NCBI RefSeq assembly: GCF_000217715.1
Contig: NC_015666.1
Span: 3,422,270 to 3,486,269 of the forward strand
Direction: 5' to 3'
From: Halopiger xanaduensis SH-6
GTDB lineage: Archaea; Halobacteriota; Halobacteria; Halobacteriales; Natrialbaceae
Length of the DNA: 64,000 nt
Below are positions 27,853 to 37,569 of the stretch, piece by piece; within the stretch, counting starts at the first letter, position 1; each line of letters opens with the position of its first letter. Below the pieces are notes generated by a model. That model worked only from the letters and a program-made list of their open reading frames with translations. It did not search any database and was not told where the DNA came from. The position numbers were made by a program, and so were the translations under genes.

Positions 27853-29067
27853 CTATTCGACCATCGCCGGCTCGTCGATCGGCGGCTCGAGGCGGATCGC
27901 GTACGCCAGCAGGCCGGCGGCGACGAGGCAGCCGGCGGCCAGCAGCCACCACGAGGCCCGGTAGCCGACGGTATCGGCGAGGTAGCCGAAGGCGGGCGGG
28001 GCGAGGATCGACCCGGCCACGAGCGCCAGTTGGCCGCCGGCGGTCGCGCCGCCCATCTCGTCGGCGCCGACCAGCGTCGCCATGCAGGAGTAGTAGACGC
28101 CGGTGTTTCCGAGGACGAAAAAGCCCAGCGCCGCGAAGGCGACGGTCGCCGACAGCGGGGTCGCAGTGGCGGCGACGGCGACGAACAGCGCGGCGCTGCC
28201 GAGCGCCTGCACGATCAGGATCGCCCCGATCCGGACCCGGGGTTCGCCGGGGAGCGCGTCGCTCAGCCAACCCGTCACGATTCGACCCCCGCTGCCGGTC
28301 AGCTGGACCAGCGCGAGGACGACGCCGCCGAACGCGACCGAGGTGCCGATCTCCTCCGCGACGAACAACACGGTGTAGCCGGTCGTCGTGAACAGCGCGG
28401 CGCCGAGGAAGAAGCCGGCCGCGACGAGAACTCGGTACGGGCGATTGTGGGACAGCGCACGGAAGTCGGGGTACTCCGCCCGTCCGTTGTCGTCCGATCC
28501 CGGGTACAGGACGGCGAAGACCGCGACGACGACCAGTCCGACGGCGGCGGCGACCAGGAAGCCGGCCTGCCAGAAGAAGACGCCAGCCAGCCCCGTTACG
28601 AGCAGCGAACTGGTCCCGCTGCCGGCGGTGACGCCGACCTGCTTGATCCCCATCGCGAGGTTCTGCCGGCCGGCCGCGACGTTGTCGTAGATCGCCTTGT
28701 TCGTCCCCGGAATCGCCGTCGCGTACAGCGATCCGAGGACGAAGGCGGCGGCGAGCAAGAGGGCGTAGGACGGCGCGCCGGCGACCAGGACGGCGCCGCT
28801 CGAGAGGCCCAGCAGGCCGATCACGAGCGTCCGGCGCTCGCCGTAGCGGTCGACGAGCGCGCCGACCGGCAGCAGGAAGGTCGCGTAGCCGAGCGTCAGC
28901 GCCGTTACGACGAAGCCGACGGAGAGCCTCGAGAGGCCGAACGCCTCGCGAAAGAGCGCGGTTGCGGCGAAGACGGTGTAGTAACAGACGCTCGCGGCGA
29001 CCTGCCAGAGCGTGACGAGCGAGACCGTCCGCCAGTGGGATCGTGGCTGCGACTGCGACCGGGCCAT
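27853..29067 (-). CDS. MFS transporter
   Basis: A 404-residue carrier with 12 predicted membrane segments. The loop signature DRYGERRTLVIG follows segment 2. Conserved GIKQVGVTAGSG in segment 5 resembles the NNP/OFA and cyanate-type MFS groups. No substrate can be named. It is followed closely by a Usp gene. Confidence 0.87.
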   Translation of the reverse strand: MARSQSQPRSHWRTVSLVTLWQVAASVCYYTVFAATALFREAFGLSRLSVGFVVTALTLGYATFLLPVGALVDRYGERRTLVIGLLGLSSGAVLVAGAPSYALLLAAAFVLGSLYATAIPGTNKAIYDNVAAGRQNLAMGIKQVGVTAGSGTSSLLVTGLAGVFFWQAGFLVAAAVGLVVVAVFAVLYPGSDDNGRAEYPDFRALSHNRPYRVLVAAGFFLGAALFTTTGYTVLFVAEEIGTSVAFGGVVLALVQLTGSGGRIVTGWLSDALPGEPRVRIGAILIVQALGSAALFVAVAATATPLSATVAFAALGFFVLGNTGVYYSCMATLVGADEMGGATAGGQLALVAGSILAPPAFGYLADTVGYRASWWLLAAGCLVAAGLLAYAIRLEPPIDEPAMVE

Positions 29068-29136
29068 CGAGTCGAAGCGACGTTTTCCGAGGAGCCGCTT
29101 TACCGTGGTGCAATCGGACGCAGGCGCGGCGGCGGG

Positions 29137-29535
29137 CTACTCGCCGTCTTCGCCTTCGTCGCCATCCCCGTCCCACTCGCCGCCGATCCGATCGACGCCC
29201 ATCATCGACTCGCCGGGATGCTCCGTGAAGACGACCTTCATGTTCTCGTCCGGAACGTCGAACCGCTCGCCGACGTACGCCATCGTCTCGAGGGCGAACG
29301 CGCGTTTCCGTTCGAACGGTCGCCCCTGCCGGATCTCGGCGTCCAGAAAGCAGAGCGGTCCCTCGACGGCGCGCCCGAGGTGCAACGCTGCGGGCTCGTG
29401 CTCTCGGATCGTGACGGCGACGTGGCCCGCGGTCGTCGCCATCTCCTCGGTGTAGATGGCGGTCACACGGTCGGCGAGAGCCTCCTTCTCGTCGGCCGAT
29501 AGCGACAGCGTCGTGTCGAACTGGAGGAGCGGCAT
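29137..29535 (-). CDS. Tautomerase/MIF-superfamily protein
   Basis: A 132-residue protein. It begins MPLLQFDTTLSL, giving the catalytic N-terminal proline after Met removal. The length and the pattern of an initial strand, helix and the second repeat (KVVFTEHPGES) fit a MIF/4-OT-like tautomerase trimer. An acidic tail (DGDGDEGEDGE) is halophilic. The physiological substrate is unknown. It is divergent from the MATE gene. Confidence 0.8.
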   Translation of the reverse strand: MPLLQFDTTLSLSADEKEALADRVTAIYTEEMATTAGHVAVTIREHEPAALHLGRAVEGPLCFLDAEIRQGRPFERKRAFALETMAYVGERFDVPDENMKVVFTEHPGESMMGVDRIGGEWDGDGDEGEDGE

Positions 29536-29610
29536 ACCCCGGCTTGGTGGCCCGGTTCCTTCTGCGTTGCCGGTGCGATTGATTTCGTCTGCCGAACGTG
29601 TTCCGGCTTC

Positions 29611-29650
29611 GAAAAATCTTTAGCCGCAGTGACTGACTAGGCAGTCAGTG
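29611..29650 (+). promoter_or_regulatory. TATA-like box and palindromic operator before the MATE gene
   Basis: A TATA-like run (AAAAATCTTTA, 29612-29622) is followed by the perfect inverted repeat ACTGACT-AGGC-AGTCAGT at 29632-29649. If transcription starts about 26 bp behind the TATA box, the palindrome covers the start site, the place for a repressor. The TGACTGACT-type half site is like operators of TetR-family regulators, but no TetR gene is in the window. Confidence 0.6.
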
Positions 29651-29811
29651 AGTATCGAATCGAATCCAGTCGACGATAGCGGCGCAGTCACGGTCTCGCC
29701 GGGCCGTGCGAGCGGCGCCGAGTGCCGTCCGTTCCGAACGCGATTCGCCCCCGCAGCCGGCGGCGACGATGCCGCCCGCCGCCGGCTCCGGCCCCCCTCT
29801 CTCGGTGACAG

Positions 29812-31401
29812 ATGAGTTCCGGGACCCCCTCCGACGAGCCGGAACCGTCCGAGAACGACGATGAGACGGCGGGAGACGGCGGCCCCGATGGATCCGGCGG
29901 CCCCGACCTCGAGCCGACCCTCGGCGACGTGAGCGGCTCGATCACCGAGGGGAGCCTCGTGCGGCCGCTCTTTCACCTCGCCTGGCCGATCGTCGTCATC
30001 CAGCTGTTGCAGGTCACCTACAACGTCGTCGACACGCTCTACCTCGGTCGGCTCTCCACGGACGCCGTCGGCGCGATCAGCCTCGCCTTTCCGCTGATCT
30101 TCCTGCTGATCTCCATCGCCGGCGGCTTTACGACCGCGGGGGCGATCCTCGTCGCCCAGTACACCGGCGCATCGGGCGACCGCTCGGCGGGCGTCGTGAC
30201 CGGCCAGACCGTCTCCTTCGTCGGCCTCCTCTCGATCGTTCTCGGCATCGTCGGCTACTTCTACACCCGCCCGGCGCTCGAGATCCTGCCGAGCGATCAG
30301 GAGACGTCCGCGGCCGTCATCCCGCTGGCGGCGGACTACATGGAGATCGTCTTCCTCGGACTGCCGCTGATGTTCGGCTTCTTCGTCTTCTCCGCGCTGA
30401 TGCGCGGCTACGGCGACACGCGGACGCCGATGCTCGTCATGGTCGTCTCCGTGTTCATCAACGTCGTCCTCGACCCGTTCTTCATCTTCGGCTTCCAGGA
30501 GAATCCGCTGTTCGGCTGGGTCGGAATGGGCGGCCTCGAGCAAAGCCTCTACGCGACGACCGGCTTCACCGGGCTCGGCATCGAGGGGGCCGCGCTCGCG
30601 ACGATCCTCGCGCGGGGCGTCGGGACCGCGATCGGACTCGGGCTGCTCTTCGGAACCGATCTCGGGCCGACCGCGAGCCTCGAGCACCTGCGGCCGGACT
30701 TCGACCTGATCGAGGACATCGTCCGCCTCGGGACGCCGAGCATGGTCGAGCAGAGCACGAGCGCGCTGGCGATGATCTCGCTGACGGCGATGGTCGTCAC
30801 CTTCTCGCCGCCGGTCGTCTCGGCCTACGGGCTCGGGAACCGGCTGATCTCGATCGTCTTCCTGCCCGCGATGGGGCTGGGTCGGGCGATCGACACGATG
30901 GTCGGCCAGAACCTCGGTGCCGATCGAGCCGATCGGGCCGCCCGCTCGACCTGGCTCGCCGCGGCGACCGGCTCCGGGATCATGCTGCTGGTCGCCGTCG
31001 TCGCGGTCGCGTTCACCGAGCCGATCGTGAGCGTCTTCCTCGGCAACGTCGACGGCGCGGCGGAGACGATCGCCTACGGCGTCGAGTACGTCCGTATTCG
31101 ATCCGTGGAGTTCGCCTTCATCGGCGTCTCGCAGGTGATGCTCGGCGCGTTCCGCGGGGCCGGAAACACGAAGACCGCGATGGTAATCTCGATCATCACG
31201 CTGTGGGTCGGTCGCGTCGGCTCCGTCTTCGCACTCGTGTTCATCTTCGACTGGGGCGCGACCGGCGTCTGGATCGGGATGGCCGTCGGGAACGTCCTCG
31301 GGGCGCTCGTCGGCGTCGCGTGGTTCACCCGGGGCACCTGGAAGGAGAAGTACATCGACGACGAGGGCGTCGACGCCGTCGCGAGCAGTTCGGCCGACTG
31401 A
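29812..31401 (+). CDS. MATE-family multidrug efflux transporter
   Basis: A 529-residue carrier with 12 membrane segments. An acidic, disordered N-terminal region (about 1-45) precedes the MATE core (LFHLAWPIVVIQLLQVTYNV). Later signatures include MRGYGDTRTPM and GAGNTKTA of the DinF/NorM-type MATE fold. It probably extrudes cationic compounds using Na+ or H+. The ATG overlaps the TGA of a 55-codon GTG-start frame (29648-29815), and the operator lies 165 bp upstream. Confidence 0.9.
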   Translation: MSSGTPSDEPEPSENDDETAGDGGPDGSGGPDLEPTLGDVSGSITEGSLVRPLFHLAWPIVVIQLLQVTYNVVDTLYLGRLSTDAVGAISLAFPLIFLLISIAGGFTTAGAILVAQYTGASGDRSAGVVTGQTVSFVGLLSIVLGIVGYFYTRPALEILPSDQETSAAVIPLAADYMEIVFLGLPLMFGFFVFSALMRGYGDTRTPMLVMVVSVFINVVLDPFFIFGFQENPLFGWVGMGGLEQSLYATTGFTGLGIEGAALATILARGVGTAIGLGLLFGTDLGPTASLEHLRPDFDLIEDIVRLGTPSMVEQSTSALAMISLTAMVVTFSPPVVSAYGLGNRLISIVFLPAMGLGRAIDTMVGQNLGADRADRAARSTWLAAATGSGIMLLVAVVAVAFTEPIVSVFLGNVDGAAETIAYGVEYVRIRSVEFAFIGVSQVMLGAFRGAGNTKTAMVISIITLWVGRVGSVFALVFIFDWGATGVWIGMAVGNVLGALVGVAWFTRGTWKEKYIDDEGVDAVASSSAD

Positions 31402-31502
31402 TCCGCCGGTCCGTCACCGGACGCCGTACGCCGCGCTTACGGCCGTACGTTTCAATTTCCATCAATTGCTGTTTAATAGCCCCCTCTGGAAGCCCCGTAC
31501 GG

Positions 31503-33398
31503 ATGACGTCGCCTACCCGGAACCGGTGGCAGTCCATCGCCCGGCGGTGCTGGACGGCCCTGTGGCGGCTCAACGCGCGGACGAAAGCGTACCTCGCTCT
31601 CGACGCGCCGGCGATCGCCGGCGATATGCGGGCCGTACGGTCGTCGGAGGACGGAGACGGGGACGAAGTACAGGCGGCTCGAGCCGCCCTCCTCGGCGCC
31701 GCTGCCGACGGCGGTCGCGGCTCGCGCCCCGACGAGCAGCCGGGGTCGACCGCCGGTGACGCCGGACGAACCGACGCTCGCGCCGGTGCTGAACGGGACG
31801 TCGACGCGGCGTCCGGCGGTGGCAACGGCGGCGACGGAGGTGGGGGTGGGAACGGGGGCGGCTCGCCGTTCGACGTCGGCGGCTCGTACGGGCGCCGCCA
31901 GCAGATCGGCTTCGTCCTCGGGCCGGTGCTGTTCGCGCTGATCTTCCTCTCGCCGACGCCCGAGGGGTTGTCGGCCGGGGGCAAGGCGGTCGCGGCCGTC
32001 ACCGCCTGGGTCGCCGTCTGGTGGATGTCCGAGGCGATTCCGATCCCCGCGACGTCGCTGCTGCCGATCGTCATGTTCCCGCTGACCGGCGCGCTCCCGG
32101 CGGCCGACACGACGCCGTCGTACGCCCACCCGCTGATATTCCTCTTCATGGGCGGCTTCTTCCTCGCGATGGCGATGCAGCGGTGGGGGCTCCACCGGCG
32201 GATCGCGCTCCGGACGATCAAAGCCGTCGGTACCGAGCCCTCCCGGCTCATCCTCGGATTCATGCTCTCGACGGCGTTCCTCTCGATGTGGGTCTCCAAC
32301 AGCGCGACGGTGATGATGATGGTTCCAATCGCGCTGGCGGTCATCTACCAGACCGCTGACCTGGTCGAGGAGGCCGACCTCGAGGTCGACACGAGCGAGG
32401 GGAACTTCTCCTTCGGCGTCGCGCTGATGCTGTGTATCGCTTACGGCGCCTCCGTCGGCGGCGTCTCGACGCTGATCGGCACCCCGCCGAACGTCCTCTT
32501 CGCGGGCCAGGCGTCGGAGCTGTTCGGCCAGTCGGTCAGCTTCGCCGAGTGGATGCTCTACGGCGTTCCCATCTCGATCGTCGGCCTCGTGGCCGTCTAC
32601 GTCTACGTCACCCGCGCGGTCTCGCCCCAGTTTAGCGAACTCCCCGCAGGCGCGGACACGATCGACCGCGAACTCGAGCGCCTCGGATCGATGAACAAAC
32701 AGGAGAAGCTGGTCGCCGTCGTCTTCGTCGGCATGGCCGCGTCCTGGATCGGCGCCAGTCTGATCGAACCGCTGCTCGGCGCGACGCCGCCCGAGGACGC
32801 CGACACGATCGTCGCTATCGGCGGCGCGCTGGTGCTCTTTACGCTGCCGACGACCGCCGACGGCGAGCGGACCTTCCTGCTCGACTGGAGCAGCGCCGTC
32901 GACATCCCGTGGGGCGTGATCCTCCTGTTCGGCGGCGGGCTCGCGATCGCCAACGCTTTCGGCGAGACCGGACTGGCGGCCTGGATCGGCGAGCAACTGC
33001 AACTGCTCGAGGGCGTTTCGATGGTCGTCATCCTGCTGGCGGTCGTGACGATGACGATCTTCCTCACCGAGGTCACCTCGAACACGGCGACGACGGCCAT
33101 GTTGATGCCGATCCTCGCCGGCGTCGCGGTCGGCATCGGCGTCCACCCGTTCGGGCTGATGATCGCGGGCGCGACGGCGGCCTCCTTTGCGTTCATGCTG
33201 CCGGTCGCGACGCCGCCGAACGCCATCGTCTTCGGCAGCGGCTACATCACGCTGCCCCAGATGGCCCGCGTGGGCGTCGGCCTCAACGTCATCGGCATCG
33301 TCCTCATCACGCTGGTCGCGCTGGGCTGGCTGCCGCTGGCCTGGGGGATCGACCTCGGAACGCTCCCGACTGAGTTCGTCGAGGCGTGGTCCGGGTGA
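31503..33398 (+). CDS. SLC13/DASS-family anion:Na+ symporter with long N-terminal extension
   Basis: A 631-residue transporter. The DASS core begins at about residue 135 (GFVLGPVLFALIFLSPTP) and holds 11-12 segments. Signatures are SNSATVMMMVPI, GGVSTLIGTPPN and TSNTATTAMLMPI, matching SNT sodium/substrate motifs, and PVATPPNAIVFGSGY near the C-terminus. It would import dicarboxylates, phosphate or sulfate with Na+. The first 130 residues are Arg/Ala/Gly-rich with a Gly/Asn linker. The ATG at 31503 is supported by a TATA-like TTTAATAG about 30 bp upstream, giving a leaderless start. Confidence 0.88.
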   Translation: MTSPTRNRWQSIARRCWTALWRLNARTKAYLALDAPAIAGDMRAVRSSEDGDGDEVQAARAALLGAAADGGRGSRPDEQPGSTAGDAGRTDARAGAERDVDAASGGGNGGDGGGGGNGGGSPFDVGGSYGRRQQIGFVLGPVLFALIFLSPTPEGLSAGGKAVAAVTAWVAVWWMSEAIPIPATSLLPIVMFPLTGALPAADTTPSYAHPLIFLFMGGFFLAMAMQRWGLHRRIALRTIKAVGTEPSRLILGFMLSTAFLSMWVSNSATVMMMVPIALAVIYQTADLVEEADLEVDTSEGNFSFGVALMLCIAYGASVGGVSTLIGTPPNVLFAGQASELFGQSVSFAEWMLYGVPISIVGLVAVYVYVTRAVSPQFSELPAGADTIDRELERLGSMNKQEKLVAVVFVGMAASWIGASLIEPLLGATPPEDADTIVAIGGALVLFTLPTTADGERTFLLDWSSAVDIPWGVILLFGGGLAIANAFGETGLAAWIGEQLQLLEGVSMVVILLAVVTMTIFLTEVTSNTATTAMLMPILAGVAVGIGVHPFGLMIAGATAASFAFMLPVATPPNAIVFGSGYITLPQMARVGVGLNVIGIVLITLVALGWLPLAWGIDLGTLPTEFVEAWSG

Positions 33399-33591
33399 GC
33401 GGTCGAGTAGGCGGCCGGAAGTCGCTCGGAACCGAATCGCTGTTCCGCCGGGATATTTGAGCGATCGATCGTTATGGTCGTTCGAACTTCCGGACTCGCA
33501 GCCTTCAAAAGGGCCTGTACGACCGTTCTCGGAATCCGGGAATGAGTGGAGTCCTTGATAGGCGTCTTGTCGAAACGTAGCGTGAGGCGTA

Positions 33592-33837
33592 ATGTCGTAC
33601 CGCGATTACAGCGACCAAACCGCACAGGGGTGGGACCGTTCGATCCTCGAGGTCCTCGACCGGACGAATCAAGCGACCGCCGCGGAGCTCGCCGCGGCGC
33701 TGGAGACGCATCCGATGACGATCGAGCGGCAGTGTCGGCACCTCCAGCGAGAGGGGTACGTCCGGCGCGGTGTCGCGGGCACGTACACCCTCGCGGAGGA
33801 GGGCAAGCGACGAGCGGAATCGATGGCTGCGGACTGA
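33592..33837 (+). CDS. Small winged-helix DNA-binding protein
   Basis: An 81-residue protein. ILEVLDRTNQATAAELAAAL followed by MTIERQCRHLQREGYVRRG and a short wing (GTYTLAEEGKRR) is a typical winged helix-turn-helix. It has no ligand domain, so it is a one-domain archaeal regulator. The target is unknown; the flanking SLC13 and SDR genes are candidates. Confidence 0.78.
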   Translation: MSYRDYSDQTAQGWDRSILEVLDRTNQATAAELAAALETHPMTIERQCRHLQREGYVRRGVAGTYTLAEEGKRRAESMAAD

Positions 33838-34024
33838 TTCTTCGCGGGCGCGTCGGAGCGCGTCGCGGATGCGTCGTCTACGGTCGTAGTCGCTACTCTC
33901 GCTCGAAAATACGGTCGGCTGCCGTCGACTGCGCTCGAGTCGGCGCGAAAACAGACGTTGAACCGTCAGTGCGGTCGAGCCAGCCGCCGGTAGTAACTTC
34001 GTTCTGCGGTTACGCGCTCGCGAG

Positions 34025-34990
34025 TCAGACCAGCTTCCGGAGCAGTCCGTACCCCGCGTCGCGGAGCCAATCCGGCAGGTACTGCGCGTAGACGCCGTAC
34101 TGCGCGAGCGGCCCGACCGGGTAGCGCGCCGGCGGCTCGGGGGTCGTCCCGGCCTCGAGAATCGCCCGGGCGACGTCTTCGGGCTGGGAGGCGAAGGGGC
34201 CGCCGCTGCCGCCGCCGATCAGCTGCATCTCGTCGTAGAGATCGTACAGCGTCTCGTAGGCCGGCGTGCGCTCGTCGGCGGGCAGTTCCTCGTCGACGCG
34301 GTCGGTGAAGTTCGTCTCGACCGGGCCGGGTTCGATCACGACGACGTCGATCCCGAACTCCTCGACCTCGGCGCGCAGCGAGTCGCTCATCGCCTCGAGG
34401 GCGTGCTTCGAGCCCGAGTAGACGCCGGAGCCGGGGAACGCGACGCGGCCGACGACGCTCGAGACGTTGATGATCCGGCCGGTGCCCTGGGCGCGCATGT
34501 GCGGGAGCGCGGCGCGGACGAGCCGGTGGGGGCCGTAGACGTTGACGTCGAACTGACGGTGCAGGTCGGCCGTCGAGACGTCCTCGAGCGGCCCCATCTG
34601 CGCGTAGCCGGCGTTGTTGACCAGACAGTCGATCGCGCCGGCGATGTCGACGGTCCGCTCGACGGCCCGCGCGACCTGGTCGGGGTCGGTGACGTCGAGT
34701 TCGAGGGTCGTACAGCCCGCCTCCTCGAGGTCTGTGATGTCCTCTGCGTTGCGGGCCGTCGCGATCACCTGCCAGTCGTCCTCGAGGAACGCCCGCGCGG
34801 TCGCGCGGCCGATGCCGGAGGAGCAGCCGGTGATGAGGACGCTCTTCTTGCGGGTGTAGCGGTCGTCCCCGCGGTCGGCGTGGTCGGCGCGCTCGCGGTC
34901 GGTTGCGCTCGCAGTCCCGGTCCCAGTATCGCGGTCCGCCTCGACGGCGCCGTCTGAATCGCCGTCTTCGACTTCCTCAGCGGTGGCCAT
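34025..34990 (-). CDS. Short-chain dehydrogenase/reductase
   Basis: A 321-residue classical SDR. An acidic N-terminal extension (about 1-45) precedes the Rossmann fold. The cofactor motif TGCSSGIG is at 54-61, NNAG at 125-128, and the catalytic triad is S178, Y191 and K195 (YSGSK). Substrate unknown. The ATG at 34990 (MATAEEVEDGD) is preferred because the upstream frame is Arg-rich and overlaps no conserved part. It lies behind a MATE gene. Confidence 0.9.
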   Translation of the reverse strand: MATAEEVEDGDSDGAVEADRDTGTGTASATDRERADHADRGDDRYTRKKSVLITGCSSGIGRATARAFLEDDWQVIATARNAEDITDLEEAGCTTLELDVTDPDQVARAVERTVDIAGAIDCLVNNAGYAQMGPLEDVSTADLHRQFDVNVYGPHRLVRAALPHMRAQGTGRIINVSSVVGRVAFPGSGVYSGSKHALEAMSDSLRAEVEEFGIDVVVIEPGPVETNFTDRVDEELPADERTPAYETLYDLYDEMQLIGGGSGGPFASQPEDVARAILEAGTTPEPPARYPVGPLAQYGVYAQYLPDWLRDAGYGLLRKLV

Positions 34991-35112
34991 GTGGGAGACG
35001 TTCGTGCGACGACACCTAAGTAGCGACGGTTTGTCTCGCTGGCCGAACTGTTCGGCGGCGGGACCGGTCCCGTCCGCCGGCACGAGGGAGTCCTGAGCCG
35101 CTCGCCGACGCG

Positions 35113-36492
35113 TCACGCGCCCGCCCGCTCGGCCATCATATCGGCCGCCCTGTCGGCCCAGTCGCCCCACTGGAAGCCGATCGCGACGACGAGAGACCAC
35201 CAGGCGTAGCTACAGACGATCCCCGCGTAGACGCCCGGCAGGCCGAATCCGAGCGTCACCCCGGCGAGGTACGACAGGCCGAGCATGAACGCGAACGTCC
35301 CCGTAAACCGGGCGTAGAACGGCGTCCGCGTGTCGCCCGCGCCCTTGAGACTCCCCGAAACCGGGAAGAAGATCCCGAAGAAGACCATCGAGACGCCGAA
35401 GACGCGGGTGAACGCGGCCGCGTACTCGAGCGTCGCGGCGTCGTTCGTAAAGACGCGTGCGATCGGCGTCGCGCCGGCGACCAGCACGGCGCCGGCGACC
35501 CCGAGCGTAATGAGGCTGAGCGCGGTCATCGCCAGGCCCGCGAAGCGCGCGTCCGCGGCGTCCCCCTCGCCGAGCGTCTGGCCGACGATGATGCTCGCGG
35601 CGACGCTGAACGAGCGGTACAGCGGCCCGGTCAGTTGCTGGTAGATCCGGCGTCCGATGTGGTACGCCGCCGTTACCTCGGTGCCGAAGGTCAACAACAG
35701 CGCGTTGAACGGGAAGTTCGCGACCGAGGTGCTCATCCCCTCGGCAAAGTTCGGGAGGCTCACCGCGACGAGTTGCCGGGTGATCGTCAGCGATCGCGGC
35801 CGGGCGAAGCCGAGGTCAGTTCGCGCGCTCGCGATCGCCGCCGTCATCAGGACGGCCTCGAGCGTCCGGCTGATCGCCGTCGCGAGCCCGACGCCGACGA
35901 TCTCGAGGCGCGGCAGGCCGGCGATTCCGAGACCGAGCCCGACGGTCGCGAAGATGTTGACCGCGTTCGCGACGACGTTGACGGCCATCGGGGTCCGCGT
36001 GTCGCCGGTCCCCTGTAACGACCGCGCGCCCACGAGGCCGACGATCCGCATCGGCGCCGCGGCGAAGACCAGCGCGAGGTAGCGCCCGCCCATCTCGACG
36101 ACCGCGGGTTCGGCGCCCAACACGGCGATCAGCGGCTCCGAAACCGCGAGTCCGACCGCGATCAGCGGCAGCCCCAGCGCGAAGCCGATGCAAAACGCCT
36201 GCGTGATGGCCCGATCGCGGGTCGCCGTCGCGCCGCGGCCGGTGTCCTGACTCGAGAGGGCGATCGCGCCGGTGCCGAGGCCGAGGCCGATCCGTAGGGG
36301 CAGTTGCGCGTACAGGTCCGCGAGACCGATCGCGGCGACGGCCGCCGGCGAGAAGAGTCCGGTGACGACGACGTCGACGGTCCGCATCAGCGTGTTGAAC
36401 GTCTGCTGGAGCGCGATCGGCCACGACAGCGCTATCGTGCGCCGCCAGAGCGCGAGGACCCGTCGTCGATCGACCCGGTCGGCAAGCCGCAT
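35113..36492 (-). CDS. MATE-family efflux transporter (second)
   Basis: A 459-residue MATE protein with 12 segments. LSWPIALQQTFNTLMRTVDV and SLQGTGDTRTPM and SLKGAGDTRTPF are MATE signatures. It differs from the other MATE gene at 29812 in lacking the acidic N-terminal region, and the two are not recent duplicates. It precedes the SDR gene on the same strand with a 122-bp gap. Confidence 0.9.
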   Translation of the reverse strand: MRLADRVDRRRVLALWRRTIALSWPIALQQTFNTLMRTVDVVVTGLFSPAAVAAIGLADLYAQLPLRIGLGLGTGAIALSSQDTGRGATATRDRAITQAFCIGFALGLPLIAVGLAVSEPLIAVLGAEPAVVEMGGRYLALVFAAAPMRIVGLVGARSLQGTGDTRTPMAVNVVANAVNIFATVGLGLGIAGLPRLEIVGVGLATAISRTLEAVLMTAAIASARTDLGFARPRSLTITRQLVAVSLPNFAEGMSTSVANFPFNALLLTFGTEVTAAYHIGRRIYQQLTGPLYRSFSVAASIIVGQTLGEGDAADARFAGLAMTALSLITLGVAGAVLVAGATPIARVFTNDAATLEYAAAFTRVFGVSMVFFGIFFPVSGSLKGAGDTRTPFYARFTGTFAFMLGLSYLAGVTLGFGLPGVYAGIVCSYAWWSLVVAIGFQWGDWADRAADMMAERAGA

Positions 36493-36573
36493 ACGCGAGC
36501 AGAACGGGAATGCATCGTATCAGCGTGTCGATACCGGCCGGCGCTACTGCATCGATTCGGGACTGCCGTTCCG

Positions 36574-37479
36574 TTAGTCCTGCAGTTCCCGCTTCGCCTC
36601 GCCAGCGTAGTTGTCCGCCAGTCGAACGGGCTCGGGCAGTTTGTACGAGGTGGCGCAATCGAGGGCGATGTCGGCGGCCGTCTCGGGCCCGACGCGGTGT
36701 CCGGGACTGACGTACAGCGGGTTGATGTAGCGGTTCGGCGAGTCGTACTGGCGCGTCTGGACGGCGTAGCCCAGCAGCGTCCCGTCCGGTGCGTCGACCC
36801 GCGAGTTCGATTCGATCGGGACGCGCGTCCCCTCCGACAAGTTGTCGGTCTCCTCGGTCGGCGTCCCGCAGAGCAGACTCTTCGCGACGCCGACGCTGGG
36901 GACATCCAGCACGACGCCCATGTGCGTCGCGATGCCGGCCTGGCGGAAGTGGATGCGGCCGCTGCCGTCGAATAAGAGGAGGTCCGGCTCGACCGAGAGT
37001 TCCTCGAGCGCCGCGAGGATCGGCTTCCCCTCGCGGAAGGAGAGCAACCCGGGGATGTAGGGGATCTCGAGGTCGGTCACGGCGGAGGCGCGCTCGATCA
37101 CGTCGCCGGCCTGCGTGGCGACGACGGCGGACAGCGCGCGGTCTTGATCGCCGTCGTCGTTCGTCAGGAACGATTGGTCGACGCCGGCGACGATCGGCGG
37201 CTTCGCTTCGGTTCCGTTCTCGAGGGCGGAGTGAGGATCTGCGTCGCCGCTCGAGCCGCTCGAGTCGCTCGAGGCCGCGTCGCCGGTCGCGGCCGTCGAA
37301 TCCGCGAGAGTCGTCTGTGCGCCGTCCTCGGGTTCGGCGGGCGACGCGGCCACTGCGCGAGGGTCGAACGCGAAATCGTCCTCGAAGACGGCTGCGGCGG
37401 CGATCTCGCGCTGGAGGGCTTCCATCTCCTCGCGCGAGAGTCCGGCGTCGGGAACGAGATCGGGTCGGGATACGCTCAT
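36574..37479 (-). CDS. nfi: Endonuclease V (deoxyinosine-specific)
   Basis: A 301-residue EndoV, which nicks DNA one base 3' of hypoxanthine. The motifs are AGVDQSF with catalytic D101, the PYIPGLLSFRE element (140-150) used to read the base, and FDGSGRIHFRQAGIATHMG (170-188) with further metal ligands. An insertion of about 50 Ser/Ala/Asp-rich residues at 43-93 makes it longer than bacterial EndoV (about 220). The rest aligns well by eye. Confidence 0.92.
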   Translation of the reverse strand: MSVSRPDLVPDAGLSREEMEALQREIAAAAVFEDDFAFDPRAVAASPAEPEDGAQTTLADSTAATGDAASSDSSGSSGDADPHSALENGTEAKPPIVAGVDQSFLTNDDGDQDRALSAVVATQAGDVIERASAVTDLEIPYIPGLLSFREGKPILAALEELSVEPDLLLFDGSGRIHFRQAGIATHMGVVLDVPSVGVAKSLLCGTPTEETDNLSEGTRVPIESNSRVDAPDGTLLGYAVQTRQYDSPNRYINPLYVSPGHRVGPETAADIALDCATSYKLPEPVRLADNYAGEAKRELQD

Positions 37480-37569
37480 CGATAGGCCACGGTTGGCAGC
37501 GCGCGAAAATCAGTTACGGGGTTGCGACGTAGCGAGGTCGGTTGCCCGAACGCTGGCCGGGACGAGCCT

